This document shows positions 15,552-23,877 of a DNA stretch of 33,101 bases, one piece after another (the first letter of the stretch is position 1; each line of letters starts with the position of its first letter). A program made the translations under genes and the position numbers. The notes beneath the pieces were generated by a model, which was not told the DNA's origin, did not search any database, and saw only the letters and a list, made by a program, of their open reading frames with translations. The stretch lies in assembly GCA_019114545.1 (NCBI GenBank), contig DXFG01000263.1, positions 1 through 33,101 on the forward strand. Direction: 5' to 3'. The DNA comes from Candidatus Blautia pullistercoris. Its GTDB lineage: Bacteria > Bacillota > Clostridia > Lachnospirales > Lachnospiraceae.

Positions 15552-18032
15552 TTATAAATTAAAAGGCTCTTTTTCAAGAGAGAAATTGGAATTATAGAAC
15601 GGATCCCCATTGTCTAAAATCTCTTTCCATTTTTTCCGGAATTTATTGATTTCATTTTCAAATCTGCGGATCTTCTCCGGAGTATCCTCATATCCCCTGG
15701 ATTTTGATTCATAATGATGCCATAGAGAAAACGCATTGTAAACTACCCATTTTCCTTTTTCCCTGATCTTCAGGCAGTAGTCTACATCATTCAGGGCAAC
15801 TGCAAATTCTTCTGTAAAGCCTCCTACTGAGAGGAAATCTTCTTTTGGCGTCATCATGCACGCTGCTGTCACTGCACTGTAATTACAGTTGATCCTTGGC
15901 CGTACCATGTAGCCGTAATCGTCTTTATCCAGTCCTACAAACACATGTCCGGCAAATCCTCCTATGCCGATTACCACGCCTGCATGCTGAATGGTATCAT
16001 CCTCATATAAGAGCTTGGCCCCTACTACCCCTACATCCTCTCTCATGCAGCATCCCAGCATTTCAGAGATGGCGGTCTCGTTAATGATCTCTGTGTCATT
16101 ATTCAGAAATAACAGATAGTCTCCTTTTGCATACTGAACACCAAAGTTATTAATTGCCGAATAATTAAATTCTTTTTTCCAATATACGACTTTAACGTTA
16201 CCATATCTCTGTTCTAATTCTTCATAGTAAGCAAACGTCTTGTCCTGTTCACTGTTATTTTCTACAATGATAAATTCTATGTTTTTATAGCTGCTTCTTT
16301 CCTGCACAGAAGAAATACATTTTTCCAGATCCTCTATATGGTCCTTATTGGGGATCACAATAGACACAAGGGGATCGCCGGGAGTCTCATAGATTACATG
16401 ATACATTCCCCAAAGATCGGTATGTTCCACTGTAGCTGCCACGCCTGTTCTCTTGAAATGTTCTTCTATGGCTCTTTTTCCAGCCTCATAAGCGTACATC
16501 TTGCTGGCCGGATTGCCTGCCACAGAATTCTCATGCATTCTCCAATAATATAAGATCTTGGGAATATGCTTGATCTGTTTTGCCTGCTCTACACATCTGA
16601 AAATAAGATCATAGTCTTGTGAGCCGTCAAACTCTGACCGAAATCCTCCTATTCTTCTGATGATCTCCGTTTTAACAACAAAGAAATGTGTAATATAGTT
16701 ATGCGAGCACAGGAGATCTATGCTGAAATCCGGTTTAAATTTCGGATCTTTATGAATCTTCATATCATAGGAAGTCATATCTTCATCTGTATACAGCACA
16801 TCATAATCCGCCTCCTGCAGGGCATTGACAACTTCATATAAAGCATTTACCGCCAAAGCATCATCATGGTCCAGAAGACCTACATAATCTCCTGTAGCAA
16901 GTTCTAAAGCCCCATTGGTATTTCCCGAGATTCCAAGGTTTTTAGGAAGAATTTTATATTTGATCCTGCTGTCCTTTTCCTGGTAAGTTCTAAGGGCTTC
17001 TTCCAGTTCCTGATTGCCTTCGCTTCCGTCACCGATACATAATTCCCAGTTTGCATAGGTCTGGTTTTGAACGGATTCGATCATCTCCTGCAGAAAATTC
17101 AACGGGGTATTATAAGTAGGAACCACAATACTGATCTTAGGCTGATAATCAAATCTTTTTTTCTTCTGCGCTTCAATTTCTTTATCCGTAAGCTGATGTT
17201 CCTTAAACCATTCATCATAAGGCTTTACATTGCTGTTGATTCTCTCGATCAGGTATCCCTTCAGGCCTCTTACTCCGTTTTCCGCAATATATCGATATAC
17301 TTTATAAATATTTTTAAGCTTAAACTTCTTGGCTGCCTGAATAATAAAGCCTTTTCTGGCTTCATATCTGCGGGCTTTCCATAACTCTCCCGGAACCAGA
17401 GAAAGGGTCTTTTTATCTACGGTATCTGTAACCTCCAGGATATATTCCTTATCCCTGTCATAAAGAAAGGTTGCTTTAAATCCGCATAAAATATGTTTTT
17501 TGTCAGTCAGGCGAAGTTTATATAAATCTTCTCTTTTTCTCAGTTCCATAGAAAGTTCTACTTCTTCTCCCTGACTGTCCGTAACTTTAAATTGTATATC
17601 TCTGTCTGTCTGAGACACGCTCCAGCCGTTTACAACAATATGGTCTTTATCTATATAAATCCCATCTACATTTAAAGTCAGGCTCTTCCTGTCTTCGATC
17701 TCTGCAAAATCGCTGCTGTCTAGCTTATATAATTTCTGCGTAACGCCGTTTTTCTTAACATAAAGCCGGTATTCTTCAGGAACGATCTCTCCTAAATCTA
17801 TTTTAATATCAAAGCCGCTCTTAAGGCGGACATGCTGCCTTTTAAATTTTTTCTGAACATCCGGACGCTCCACTGCAAATCTTTTATGATGGATCTGTTT
17901 TCCGTTCAACACGGAAAACACCTGGATCGTATCCTCTTCTGAGGAAAGTATCCATCCATTGATTTTTATATACCGGTGCCCTGGGATGTTTTTGTATACA
18001 GCCTGATCCACGCAAAATTTTATCTTTTTCAT
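15552..18032 (-). CDS. Very large GT2 glycosyltransferase with two N-terminal beta-type modules (826 aa)
   Basis: Three parts are visible. Residues 1-215 contain two similar segments about 110 residues apart, each with a hydrophobic strand and NGW (25-27, 135-137) and later a GF(D/K) strand (GFDIKIDL, GFKATFLYD). They look like a duplicated beta-sandwich, possibly glycan-binding. Residues 225-295 are a helical linker matching the N-terminus of the 608-residue paralogue. Two GT-A domains follow, the first from PKISIVVPTYNTP with GLLDHDDALAVNALYE, the second from PLVSIVIPNKD with LLFLNNDTEI. The ATG follows AGGAG. It is the last gene of the export operon, suggesting that it builds the polymer exported by the ABC transporter. 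The sugars used are unknown. Confidence 0.9.
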   Translation of the reverse strand: MKKIKFCVDQAVYKNIPGHRYIKINGWILSSEEDTIQVFSVLNGKQIHHKRFAVERPDVQKKFKRQHVRLKSGFDIKIDLGEIVPEEYRLYVKKNGVTQKLYKLDSSDFAEIEDRKSLTLNVDGIYIDKDHIVVNGWSVSQTDRDIQFKVTDSQGEEVELSMELRKREDLYKLRLTDKKHILCGFKATFLYDRDKEYILEVTDTVDKKTLSLVPGELWKARRYEARKGFIIQAAKKFKLKNIYKVYRYIAENGVRGLKGYLIERINSNVKPYDEWFKEHQLTDKEIEAQKKKRFDYQPKISIVVPTYNTPLNFLQEMIESVQNQTYANWELCIGDGSEGNQELEEALRTYQEKDSRIKYKILPKNLGISGNTNGALELATGDYVGLLDHDDALAVNALYEVVNALQEADYDVLYTDEDMTSYDMKIHKDPKFKPDFSIDLLCSHNYITHFFVVKTEIIRRIGGFRSEFDGSQDYDLIFRCVEQAKQIKHIPKILYYWRMHENSVAGNPASKMYAYEAGKRAIEEHFKRTGVAATVEHTDLWGMYHVIYETPGDPLVSIVIPNKDHIEDLEKCISSVQERSSYKNIEFIIVENNSEQDKTFAYYEELEQRYGNVKVVYWKKEFNYSAINNFGVQYAKGDYLLFLNNDTEIINETAISEMLGCCMREDVGVVGAKLLYEDDTIQHAGVVIGIGGFAGHVFVGLDKDDYGYMVRPRINCNYSAVTAACMMTPKEDFLSVGGFTEEFAVALNDVDYCLKIREKGKWVVYNAFSLWHHYESKSRGYEDTPEKIRRFENEINKFRKKWKEILDNGDPFYNSNFSLEKEPFNL

Positions 18033-18043
18033 TCACTTATCTC

Positions 18044-18649
18044 CTATCTTAAAAATTTATACAAAAGCTTTATAAAAAGCAGAATGTAGGCCAGCATGCC
18101 TGCAAAAACGATAAACTCCTGCAGATTAAATATTTTATATACGGTTTTAAGTACCAGACATTCGTCTCTGTCCTCGCCGTTAAGACTCAGTGATGTGCCC
18201 TCCTGCTTTTGCGTGGTATAAAAAGAAATCCCTTTACCATCCGGTGTATTGTCAGCCTGTATCCTCAGAACATATTCCCTGCCTTTGCTCTCTTCTACCC
18301 GCTGAAATGTGATTTCCGTAAATTTTGCATCTTCCCACCCAGCCGTATCCACAGTTCCTTCTGCTACCGTTTCCTGGGTTTCTTTATCAATAAGCTGATA
18401 AAGCAAAGTGCCATTATCCGTTTGTTCAAATGTCACCGGCTGTACCTGTACGCCCTCCAGGCCATTCATTTCACAGGAAAAGCTCTGCTCAATATAGGAA
18501 TTGCCGCTCAGTTGTCCGAAATTCCCGTATCCGCTTCCTTCCACTCCTGCATCATAGATTGCTACTTCCCAGGAACAGAGGAATGTTCTGATCAAAGAAA
18601 CGACCAAAATAGCACATACATAGATTATTGGTTTTATCACTTTTTTCAT
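18044..18649 (-). CDS. Unknown protein with two membrane anchors and an extracytoplasmic beta-rich domain
   Basis: I do not recognise a named family. From ATG 18649 (AGGAG nine bases upstream) it has 201 residues: a membrane helix at about 5-22, an exported domain of about 140 residues rich in alternating polar/hydrophobic strands, and a C-terminal helix at about 175-196 ending in basic residues. The middle, with SFSCEMNGLEGVQVQPVTFE and GTLLYQLIDKETQETVAEGT, resembles the extracytoplasmic sandwich found in large multi-pass membrane glycan enzymes, here stand-alone. The track start at 18688 would overlap the ATPase gene and is rejected. Placement between the ABC ATPase and the large GT, with short gaps on both sides, suggests a role in polymer export or modification. 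Confidence 0.75.
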   Translation of the reverse strand: MKKVIKPIIYVCAILVVSLIRTFLCSWEVAIYDAGVEGSGYGNFGQLSGNSYIEQSFSCEMNGLEGVQVQPVTFEQTDNGTLLYQLIDKETQETVAEGTVDTAGWEDAKFTEITFQRVEESKGREYVLRIQADNTPDGKGISFYTTQKQEGTSLSLNGEDRDECLVLKTVYKIFNLQEFIVFAGMLAYILLFIKLLYKFLR

Positions 18650-18665
18650 ACTGTTTCTCTCCTGC

Positions 18666-19397
18666 TTATATCTGTCTGTACAGTTCACAGACTTCTTTTA
18701 CAGGGCCATCCATCCGAATATGGCCTTTTTCAATCCATACTGCTCTTGTACATAGACTTTCTACCTGTTCAATACTGTGAGATACAAATAATATAGAGGT
18801 ATCTTTGGTCATCATATGTTTTATACGCTGCTCACATTTTTGCTGGAATTTAAAATCTCCTACAGATAATACTTCATCTACGATCAGGATATCCGGCGTG
18901 CCGATAGTGGCAATAGCAAAAGCCAGACGTGCCAGCATACCGGAAGAAAAATTTTTAAGAGGCACATCCATAAAATCATGAAGTTCTGAAAAATCCACAA
19001 TATCCTGATAATGAGTCTCCATCTCTTCATGGGAATATCCCAGAATGGCACCATTTAAATAGACATTTTCTTTTGCCGTCAGATCAATATCAAATCCGGC
19101 GCCCAACTCAATAAGCGGTGCTATTGTTCCCCAGGTTTTCACATACCCCTTTGTAGGTTTTAAAACCCCTGCCACTGTCTTCAGCAGAGTACTCTTTCCA
19201 CAGCCGTTAAGCCCGATAAGTGCCACAGCCTCTCCCTTTTCTACTGTCAGATTAATATCCTGAAGGGCCCAAAACTCGTCATAGGAAATTTTTTTCTTAA
19301 TCCTTTTTATAATATATTCTTTTAAACTGTCGATCTTCTCCCTGGACAGATTAAACTTCATGGATACATCATGTACTTCAATAACAATATCTGCCAT
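18666..19397 (-). CDS. ABC transporter ATPase of a polysaccharide exporter (Wzt/TagH/RgpD type)
   Basis: A 243-residue nucleotide-binding subunit that powers export of lipid-linked polysaccharide. Seen directly: Walker A GLNGCGKST (62-70), signature SSGM (151-154) in NFSSGMLARLAFA, Walker B LIVDE (171-175) and the switch histidine in FVSHS. The N-terminal insertion with KEYIIKRIKKK is typical of the Wzt/TagH group. The protein ends right after the ATPase fold, so it lacks the C-terminal carbohydrate-binding domain found in some Wzt proteins. Its partner is the permease encoded 10 bases upstream. Confidence 0.93.
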   Translation of the reverse strand: MADIVIEVHDVSMKFNLSREKIDSLKEYIIKRIKKKISYDEFWALQDINLTVEKGEAVALIGLNGCGKSTLLKTVAGVLKPTKGYVKTWGTIAPLIELGAGFDIDLTAKENVYLNGAILGYSHEEMETHYQDIVDFSELHDFMDVPLKNFSSGMLARLAFAIATIGTPDILIVDEVLSVGDFKFQQKCEQRIKHMMTKDTSILFVSHSIEQVESLCTRAVWIEKGHIRMDGPVKEVCELYRQI

Positions 19398-19407
19398 ATT
19401 TCTACTC

Positions 19408-20184
19408 CTAAAGATTTAATATAAAGTTATCCTGGTTCTTATAAAATACATATAAGCCGACTACCAATGCAATAACCGCCATCACCAGCGAATAGAGTAC
19501 TGAACCGGCGCTTGGCAGCTGTCCGTAGATGACAACTTCCCGGAACACATTCAGAACCTGTGTGATAGGATTTAATCTTACCAGGAAATTGATCTTTCCC
19601 GGCAGAATGCCCATCGGATAAATAATCGGGGCCAGATAATTCAGCGCCACAAGCAAAACCCCGTAAAGGTGTATCATATCCCGGAATTTTACAGCAACAG
19701 CGGCAAGGATCAAGCCGATGCCCGTCGCAAACACTGTCAGTAAAAAAATAGGAATAATTGCCAGTATCGTTGTATAGTATAAGCGGGCATCTGTAAAAAT
19801 CATTACTATGATCAAAGCACAGAATGAGGCCATTAAGTTAATGAAGCTGGACAGGATCCTGGAAAATGCAAACAGATATTTAGGAATATAAACTTTTTTT
19901 ATCAGAGAGGCATTGTCGATCACTGCTGACATAGACCGTGAGGTGCCCTCTGAAAAGAAATTATAGATCAACTGTCCGCTTAAGATATATAAAGGATAGT
20001 TCTCAATCTGAAAACGAAACAGATTGGAAAACACAATTGAAAGAATGATCATCATAAGCAATGGATTTAAAAGTGTCCATAACACACCCAGCACAGACCG
20101 ACGGTATTTTGTCTTTATGTCCCTGGTCACCAGCTCCTTCAAAAGAGGCCTGAATTTTATAAAATTTTGTATATACTGAGTCAC
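19408..20184 (-). CDS. ABC-2 type polysaccharide export permease (Wzm/TagG/RgpC type)
   Basis: A 258-residue membrane subunit with about six helices, the N-terminal RDIKTKYRRSVLGVLWTLLNP motif region typical of ABC-2 polysaccharide/teichoic-acid exporters, and LNPITQVLNVFREVVIYG near the C-terminus. Translation starts at GTG 20184 with GGGAG seven bases upstream. It is the first gene of the operon permease-ATPase-unknown membrane protein-large GT, driven by the promoter at 20228-20256. Confidence 0.93.
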   Translation of the reverse strand: MTQYIQNFIKFRPLLKELVTRDIKTKYRRSVLGVLWTLLNPLLMMIILSIVFSNLFRFQIENYPLYILSGQLIYNFFSEGTSRSMSAVIDNASLIKKVYIPKYLFAFSRILSSFINLMASFCALIIVMIFTDARLYYTTILAIIPIFLLTVFATGIGLILAAVAVKFRDMIHLYGVLLVALNYLAPIIYPMGILPGKINFLVRLNPITQVLNVFREVVIYGQLPSAGSVLYSLVMAVIALVVGLYVFYKNQDNFILNL

Positions 20185-20227
20185 AAAAAATCTCCCTTCT
20201 TTTCATCTTTGTAAATGGCTGTTCTTT

Positions 20228-20256
20228 ATCATAGCACTATTTCTTTTATTTTACAA
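20228..20256 (-). promoter_or_regulatory. Promoter of the ABC export operon
   Basis: TTGTAA (20251-20256), a 17-base spacer and TATGAT (20228-20233) with a TGC extension, on the minus strand. The -35 box overlaps the azlD stop codon and no terminator separates azlCD from this operon. Confidence 0.7.
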
Positions 20257-20556
20257 CATTTCCAGCAGTCGTTCTACACAAAACACCCCTGCACAGGCAA
20301 ACCCGGCCACTACGATCAGGCTTTTTTTCTTAAGTGCCAAAACCACTGCGATCATGAGCCCTGCAATTCCTGAGACAGGAGACTGGGTTGCATAGAGAAT
20401 TGCCGGAAATGTCATAGCGGTAAGACAGGCATAGGGAATATAGTATAAAAAAGAACGAAAATAAACATTTGTAATTTTTTTCTGTATCAATGTCAGGGGA
20501 AGCATGCGAATCAGATAGGTCACTCCTGCCATCACAAAAATATATGCATATATCAT
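20251..20556 (-). CDS. azlD: AzlD-family branched-chain amino acid export subunit
   Basis: A 101-residue protein with four hydrophobic helices, containing TYLIRMLPLTLI at the N-terminus as in AzlD/YgaH small subunits. These pair with AzlC to export branched-chain or related amino acids. It overlaps azlC by four bases (ATGA), showing translational coupling. Length and arrangement are normal for the family; substrate is not determined by sequence. Confidence 0.88.
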   Translation of the reverse strand: MIYAYIFVMAGVTYLIRMLPLTLIQKKITNVYFRSFLYYIPYACLTAMTFPAILYATQSPVSGIAGLMIAVVLALKKKSLIVVAGFACAGVFCVERLLEML

Positions 20557-21257
20557 GCCTTTTCCTCCTTAACCGGAAATAAAACTGCTCCGATTCCTGC
20601 CGCAGCCACGGTGCAGATAATAATTGTAAATCCGGAAGAAATCTCCCGAAGTACAGGAAGATAATAAAATGCAGCGCTTAATATCAGAGCCATTCCCGTT
20701 ACTATAAGAACTGATCGGCTTTCTTTTGCCACCGGAACCACGATTGCTATAAACATGCCGTAAAGCGCCACGCCAAGAGCGCTGATCACCGCTGCCGGAA
20801 GAAGGGTGCTTGCCACAGCCCCTGCCAGAGTTCCTCCTACCCAGCCGATCACCGGAAGAAAAATCAGTCCATACATATACCGGCTTCCCACACTGCCCGG
20901 CTTGGAGCTGGCCACCGCAAATATCTCGTCTGTATTCCCGTAGGCGATCAGCATACGCTGGAAAGTTTTCACAGAACGATCCAGCTTCTGGGAGAGAGAA
21001 ACGGACATCAGCGCATATCGAATGTTAATAACAAGTTGTGTTAATGCCATCTCCAGCAGAGAAGCTCCTGAAACAATGACAGTAAGTCCCGCAAACTGCC
21101 CTGCAGATGTAAGATTCAGCAGAGAAATTAAAACTGCATGAAACGGGGATATGCCATCCTGTACTGCCAGCATGCCAAAGGTAAAGCTTACCGAAAAGTA
21201 GCCGACAGCAATTGGTATGCCATCCCGCAGTCCCGCTTTTATCTTATTATGTACCAT
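20553..21257 (-). CDS. azlC: AzlC-family branched-chain amino acid exporter, large subunit
   Basis: A 234-residue membrane protein with GLRDGIPIAVGYFSVSFTFG at the N-terminus, the standard AzlC/YgaZ opening, followed by about seven more hydrophobic segments (NLTSAGQFAG, NIRYALMSVSLSQ). It forms an exporter with AzlD. GGAGG lies 13 bases before the ATG, slightly far. The gene starts 33 bases after the ptsH terminator hairpin with no clear promoter in between, so transcription may depend on read-through or on a promoter inside ptsH. Confidence 0.9.
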   Translation of the reverse strand: MVHNKIKAGLRDGIPIAVGYFSVSFTFGMLAVQDGISPFHAVLISLLNLTSAGQFAGLTVIVSGASLLEMALTQLVINIRYALMSVSLSQKLDRSVKTFQRMLIAYGNTDEIFAVASSKPGSVGSRYMYGLIFLPVIGWVGGTLAGAVASTLLPAAVISALGVALYGMFIAIVVPVAKESRSVLIVTGMALILSAAFYYLPVLREISSGFTIIICTVAAAGIGAVLFPVKEEKA

Positions 21258-21289
21258 ATTACGCTTTTTACCTCCAATGTCATGAGAAA

Positions 21290-21338
21290 GGCTGCCGCAT
21301 TAAACAATCTTTCTTTCCCACTGTTTAATACGGCAGCC
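21290..21338 (-). terminator. Terminator after ptsH
   Basis: A 17-bp stem, fully paired on the minus-strand RNA when one G-U pair is allowed: GGCTGCCGTATTAAACA with TGTTTAATGCGGCAGCC, then TTTCTC. It begins six bases after the ptsH stop codon. The T tail is short, so read-through into azlC is possible. Confidence 0.75.
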
Positions 21339-21344
21339 TGTATC

Positions 21345-21608
21345 CTATTCTCCTAATCCGCTTTCAATAGCTGTAACCAGGGTTTTCAGAGCAAGTTCCT
21401 CGTCTTCTCCCTCACATACCAGCTCAATTTCATCTCCGCATTTTACGCAGGCTCCCAGAACACTTAGCACACTTTTGGCATTTGCGGAACCATCTGCAAA
21501 TCGGAAAGTGATCAGGGACTTAAACTTCATGGCTTCCTTACAAAGTATGCCTGCCGGTCTTAAATGCAGCCCGGTTGGGTTTTTAATAGTCACTTTTTGA
21601 CTGACCAT
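21345..21608 (-). CDS. ptsH: HPr phosphocarrier protein
   Basis: HPr passes phosphate from enzyme I to sugar-specific PTS components. In Gram-positives its Ser46 is also phosphorylated by HPr kinase for carbon catabolite control. The 87-residue protein has both sites: His15 followed by Arg17 in GLHLRPAG, and Ser46 in AKSVLSVLG. It therefore differs from Crh, which lacks His15. The Ser46 surroundings differ from the common LKSIMGVMSLG. Notably it is not beside enzyme I but follows cdaA and ybbR with a 22-base gap. Confidence 0.93.
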   Translation of the reverse strand: MVSQKVTIKNPTGLHLRPAGILCKEAMKFKSLITFRFADGSANAKSVLSVLGACVKCGDEIELVCEGEDEELALKTLVTAIESGLGE

Positions 21609-21630
21609 TCTCTCACTTCCTATCTTTCTC

Positions 21631-22929
21631 CTATTCTTCTGTCTGTCTCTCTGCCGATGGAGTCAGAGTAACTCTTACCGTGACATTTTCTACCAGTTCA
21701 TAGCCATCAGGAAGTGTTACATCGACAGGAACATTATATTCTCCTTCTGTTGTATACTTAGAGGTGTCTATAGACAGCTTTATATCGCTTTCTTTCAATG
21801 CCTCCAGATCTTCCTCAGATCCTTTTATACGGACTGTCACGCTGTCATCCGTGATCACGGCAGTCATATTTTCCGGTTGCTTACTTCTGTCGATACTGGT
21901 GGCAGGTATTACATACTCTTTGCTGTCATATGGTATGATTGCCACGGAAACAATCACAGAACTGCTGATATCTCTGGCCAGCATCGTGTCTTCCGGAAGC
22001 AGCTCTTCTATATCAATAGTCTGTTCAAAATCTGCATTTTCCCCGGAAACATCGATTTCCGAAGACGGGATAGTGATCGTATTTCCATTTTCTGCCAGTT
22101 CCTGTAAAGCTTCATCCGTTCCTGCAATACTGATGGTATTGGGGACAGTAGTAACAGAAGATACCTGATATCCGTCCTCAGGTGTCCCGGAATATCCGGC
22201 CTGAATGGTAATATCTGACCGAACCCTCCACAGTTCTACAGAAACGTCCACCTTATTGTTTTCAATATCCTGGAGATTCAGATAAGACATCTGGGTCTCT
22301 GTCAGTTCATCACCATTTTTGTCATATATATGCAGGGAACTGGAAACATTTCCGCTTTGGCTCATTCCGGTTACATCTACATCGGCAACCACACGGTCCA
22401 GTTTGCTGATCAGATCTTTTGGCCCTGAAATAGTAACTTTCTCAGGATTTACCGTAAGTTTGCCCACCTCGTATCCTGCTTCGGGAGTTGTTCCTCCCAC
22501 AGAAGCAGAAATTGTCATGGCCTGACTGGTAAGCTCATCTGTTTCTATCGGTATATTGGCCGGGGTGACTGTTATGTCCTCGTCAGCAACTCCCGGGCAT
22601 ATCACCCGTACCGGAACCATATAGGGGGTGGTATCCATAGATATGATCTGGGTCATATCTGCTTCCGCTACAATACTGTCCCTGTTAATGGATCTTAAAG
22701 TATTGCTGGTGGCCCGGATCCTGACAGTTACAGTATCACTTCCGTCTACCAGAAGGGGAATCTGCAGATTACTGGTAAGGTACGACTCATTTACAATGGT
22801 AACCGGTACATCCCAGTAAGTTTCTGATCTTACAGGATCCTCAATATTTACCACTAATAACCATACTAAAATTGCAACTGCCAAAGAAAGGATTTTCAGT
22901 GTAAATTTATTCATCAGATTTTTTTTCAT
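21631..22929 (-). CDS. cdaR: YbbR-domain protein (CdaR), regulator of diadenylate cyclase
   Basis: A 432-residue protein with one N-terminal membrane helix (about 9-27: TLKILSLAVAILVWLLVVN) and an extracytoplasmic region built of repeated YbbR domains of about 80 residues, recognisable by P..V.I.GP or similar strand motifs (EKVTISGPKDLI, NTISIAGTDEAL, VTVRIKGSEEDL). In other Firmicutes CdaR binds CdaA and adjusts c-di-AMP synthesis. The gene overlaps cdaA by 23 bases, which supports coupling. A second ATG five codons in is an alternative start. The acidic C-terminus has no anchor. Confidence 0.92.
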   Translation of the reverse strand: MKKNLMNKFTLKILSLAVAILVWLLVVNIEDPVRSETYWDVPVTIVNESYLTSNLQIPLLVDGSDTVTVRIRATSNTLRSINRDSIVAEADMTQIISMDTTPYMVPVRVICPGVADEDITVTPANIPIETDELTSQAMTISASVGGTTPEAGYEVGKLTVNPEKVTISGPKDLISKLDRVVADVDVTGMSQSGNVSSSLHIYDKNGDELTETQMSYLNLQDIENNKVDVSVELWRVRSDITIQAGYSGTPEDGYQVSSVTTVPNTISIAGTDEALQELAENGNTITIPSSEIDVSGENADFEQTIDIEELLPEDTMLARDISSSVIVSVAIIPYDSKEYVIPATSIDRSKQPENMTAVITDDSVTVRIKGSEEDLEALKESDIKLSIDTSKYTTEGEYNVPVDVTLPDGYELVENVTVRVTLTPSAERQTEE

Positions 22930-23797
22930 TTTTCACCAATCCCTTCCACAGTCTGTGTTTTACATTTTCCTGCTTTGCTTTATTCTGTTCCTGTTCCAGT
23001 ATTTGTCTCAGTTCCTCCTTATTCAATCCTACATGAATTTCCCCGTTCTTTGTCACAGAAACTCTTCCGGTCTCTTCTGAAACAATCACAGTCAGTGCAT
23101 CACTTACCTCACTGATTCCTACTCCCGCTCTGTGTCTTGTTCCCAGATTTTTATTCAGATCCAGATTGTCCGAAAGAGGCAGATAACAGGTTGCTGCCAC
23201 GATCCGGTCTCCTCTTATGATTACCGCTCCGTCATGAAGGGGGGTATTATGTTCAAATATATTTATAAGCAGCTGACTGCTCACCAGGGAATCCAGTGCA
23301 ATACCAGTCCGGATGTATTCGTTAAGGACCGTTTCTTCTTCAATAACGATCAGCGCTCCTGTCTTCACTGCTCCCATCTCAAAACTGGCTCTTACGATCT
23401 CATTGGCAGTTCTGTCGCTGAAGCGGCCCTCTGTCTCTTTCTTGCTGGTATCGAAAGGGATCAGATTGCTGACAATCTTTTTATGTCCCAGTTCTTCCAG
23501 AGCCTTGCGCAGCTCAGGCTGAAAAATAACCAAAATAGCTGTGATCGCATAGCCGCCCATATTGGTAACCAGCCATAGGATCGTATTCATTTCAAATATA
23601 TAGGCAATCAATACGAAAACCAATACCGTAAGGATTCCCTTCAGCAGAGAATATGCCCTTGTATTTCTGATCCAAAGCATAAACTGATAGACAAAGAACG
23701 CTATCAGAAGGATCTCCACAATATCATTCCATTGTATGCTGTTGGGCAATGTCCATTGTCCTAAATAATCTTGAAGATTTTTCAAAAAACTGCCCAC
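22907..23797 (-). CDS. cdaA: Membrane diadenylate cyclase (CdaA)
   Basis: Makes c-di-AMP from two ATP; the messenger controls potassium/osmolyte uptake and wall homeostasis. From GTG 23797 the protein has 296 residues: three membrane helices (about 26-44, 52-69, 78-95) and a DAC domain with DGA (189-191) and RHR (221-223), the two ATP-binding motifs. The track start at ATG 23833 has no usable ribosome site, whereas GGGGGAGG lies seven bases before the GTG and inside the longer ORF, so the GTG is preferred. The charged C-terminal tail after about 260 is variable in the family. Confidence 0.93.
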   Translation of the reverse strand: MGSFLKNLQDYLGQWTLPNSIQWNDIVEILLIAFFVYQFMLWIRNTRAYSLLKGILTVLVFVLIAYIFEMNTILWLVTNMGGYAITAILVIFQPELRKALEELGHKKIVSNLIPFDTSKKETEGRFSDRTANEIVRASFEMGAVKTGALIVIEEETVLNEYIRTGIALDSLVSSQLLINIFEHNTPLHDGAVIIRGDRIVAATCYLPLSDNLDLNKNLGTRHRAGVGISEVSDALTVIVSEETGRVSVTKNGEIHVGLNKEELRQILEQEQNKAKQENVKHRLWKGLVKNEKKSDE

Positions 23798-23877
23798 AAC
23801 TTTTCCTCCCCCTTTCCTGTCAGAATTATCCATACCCTATGATAAATTCCGGCAGCCAGTAATTTAAAATTTATCCC

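Noticed and set aside
21345-21608. Crh instead of HPr
   Set aside because: Crh lacks the histidine at position 15; this protein has GLHLRP with His15.
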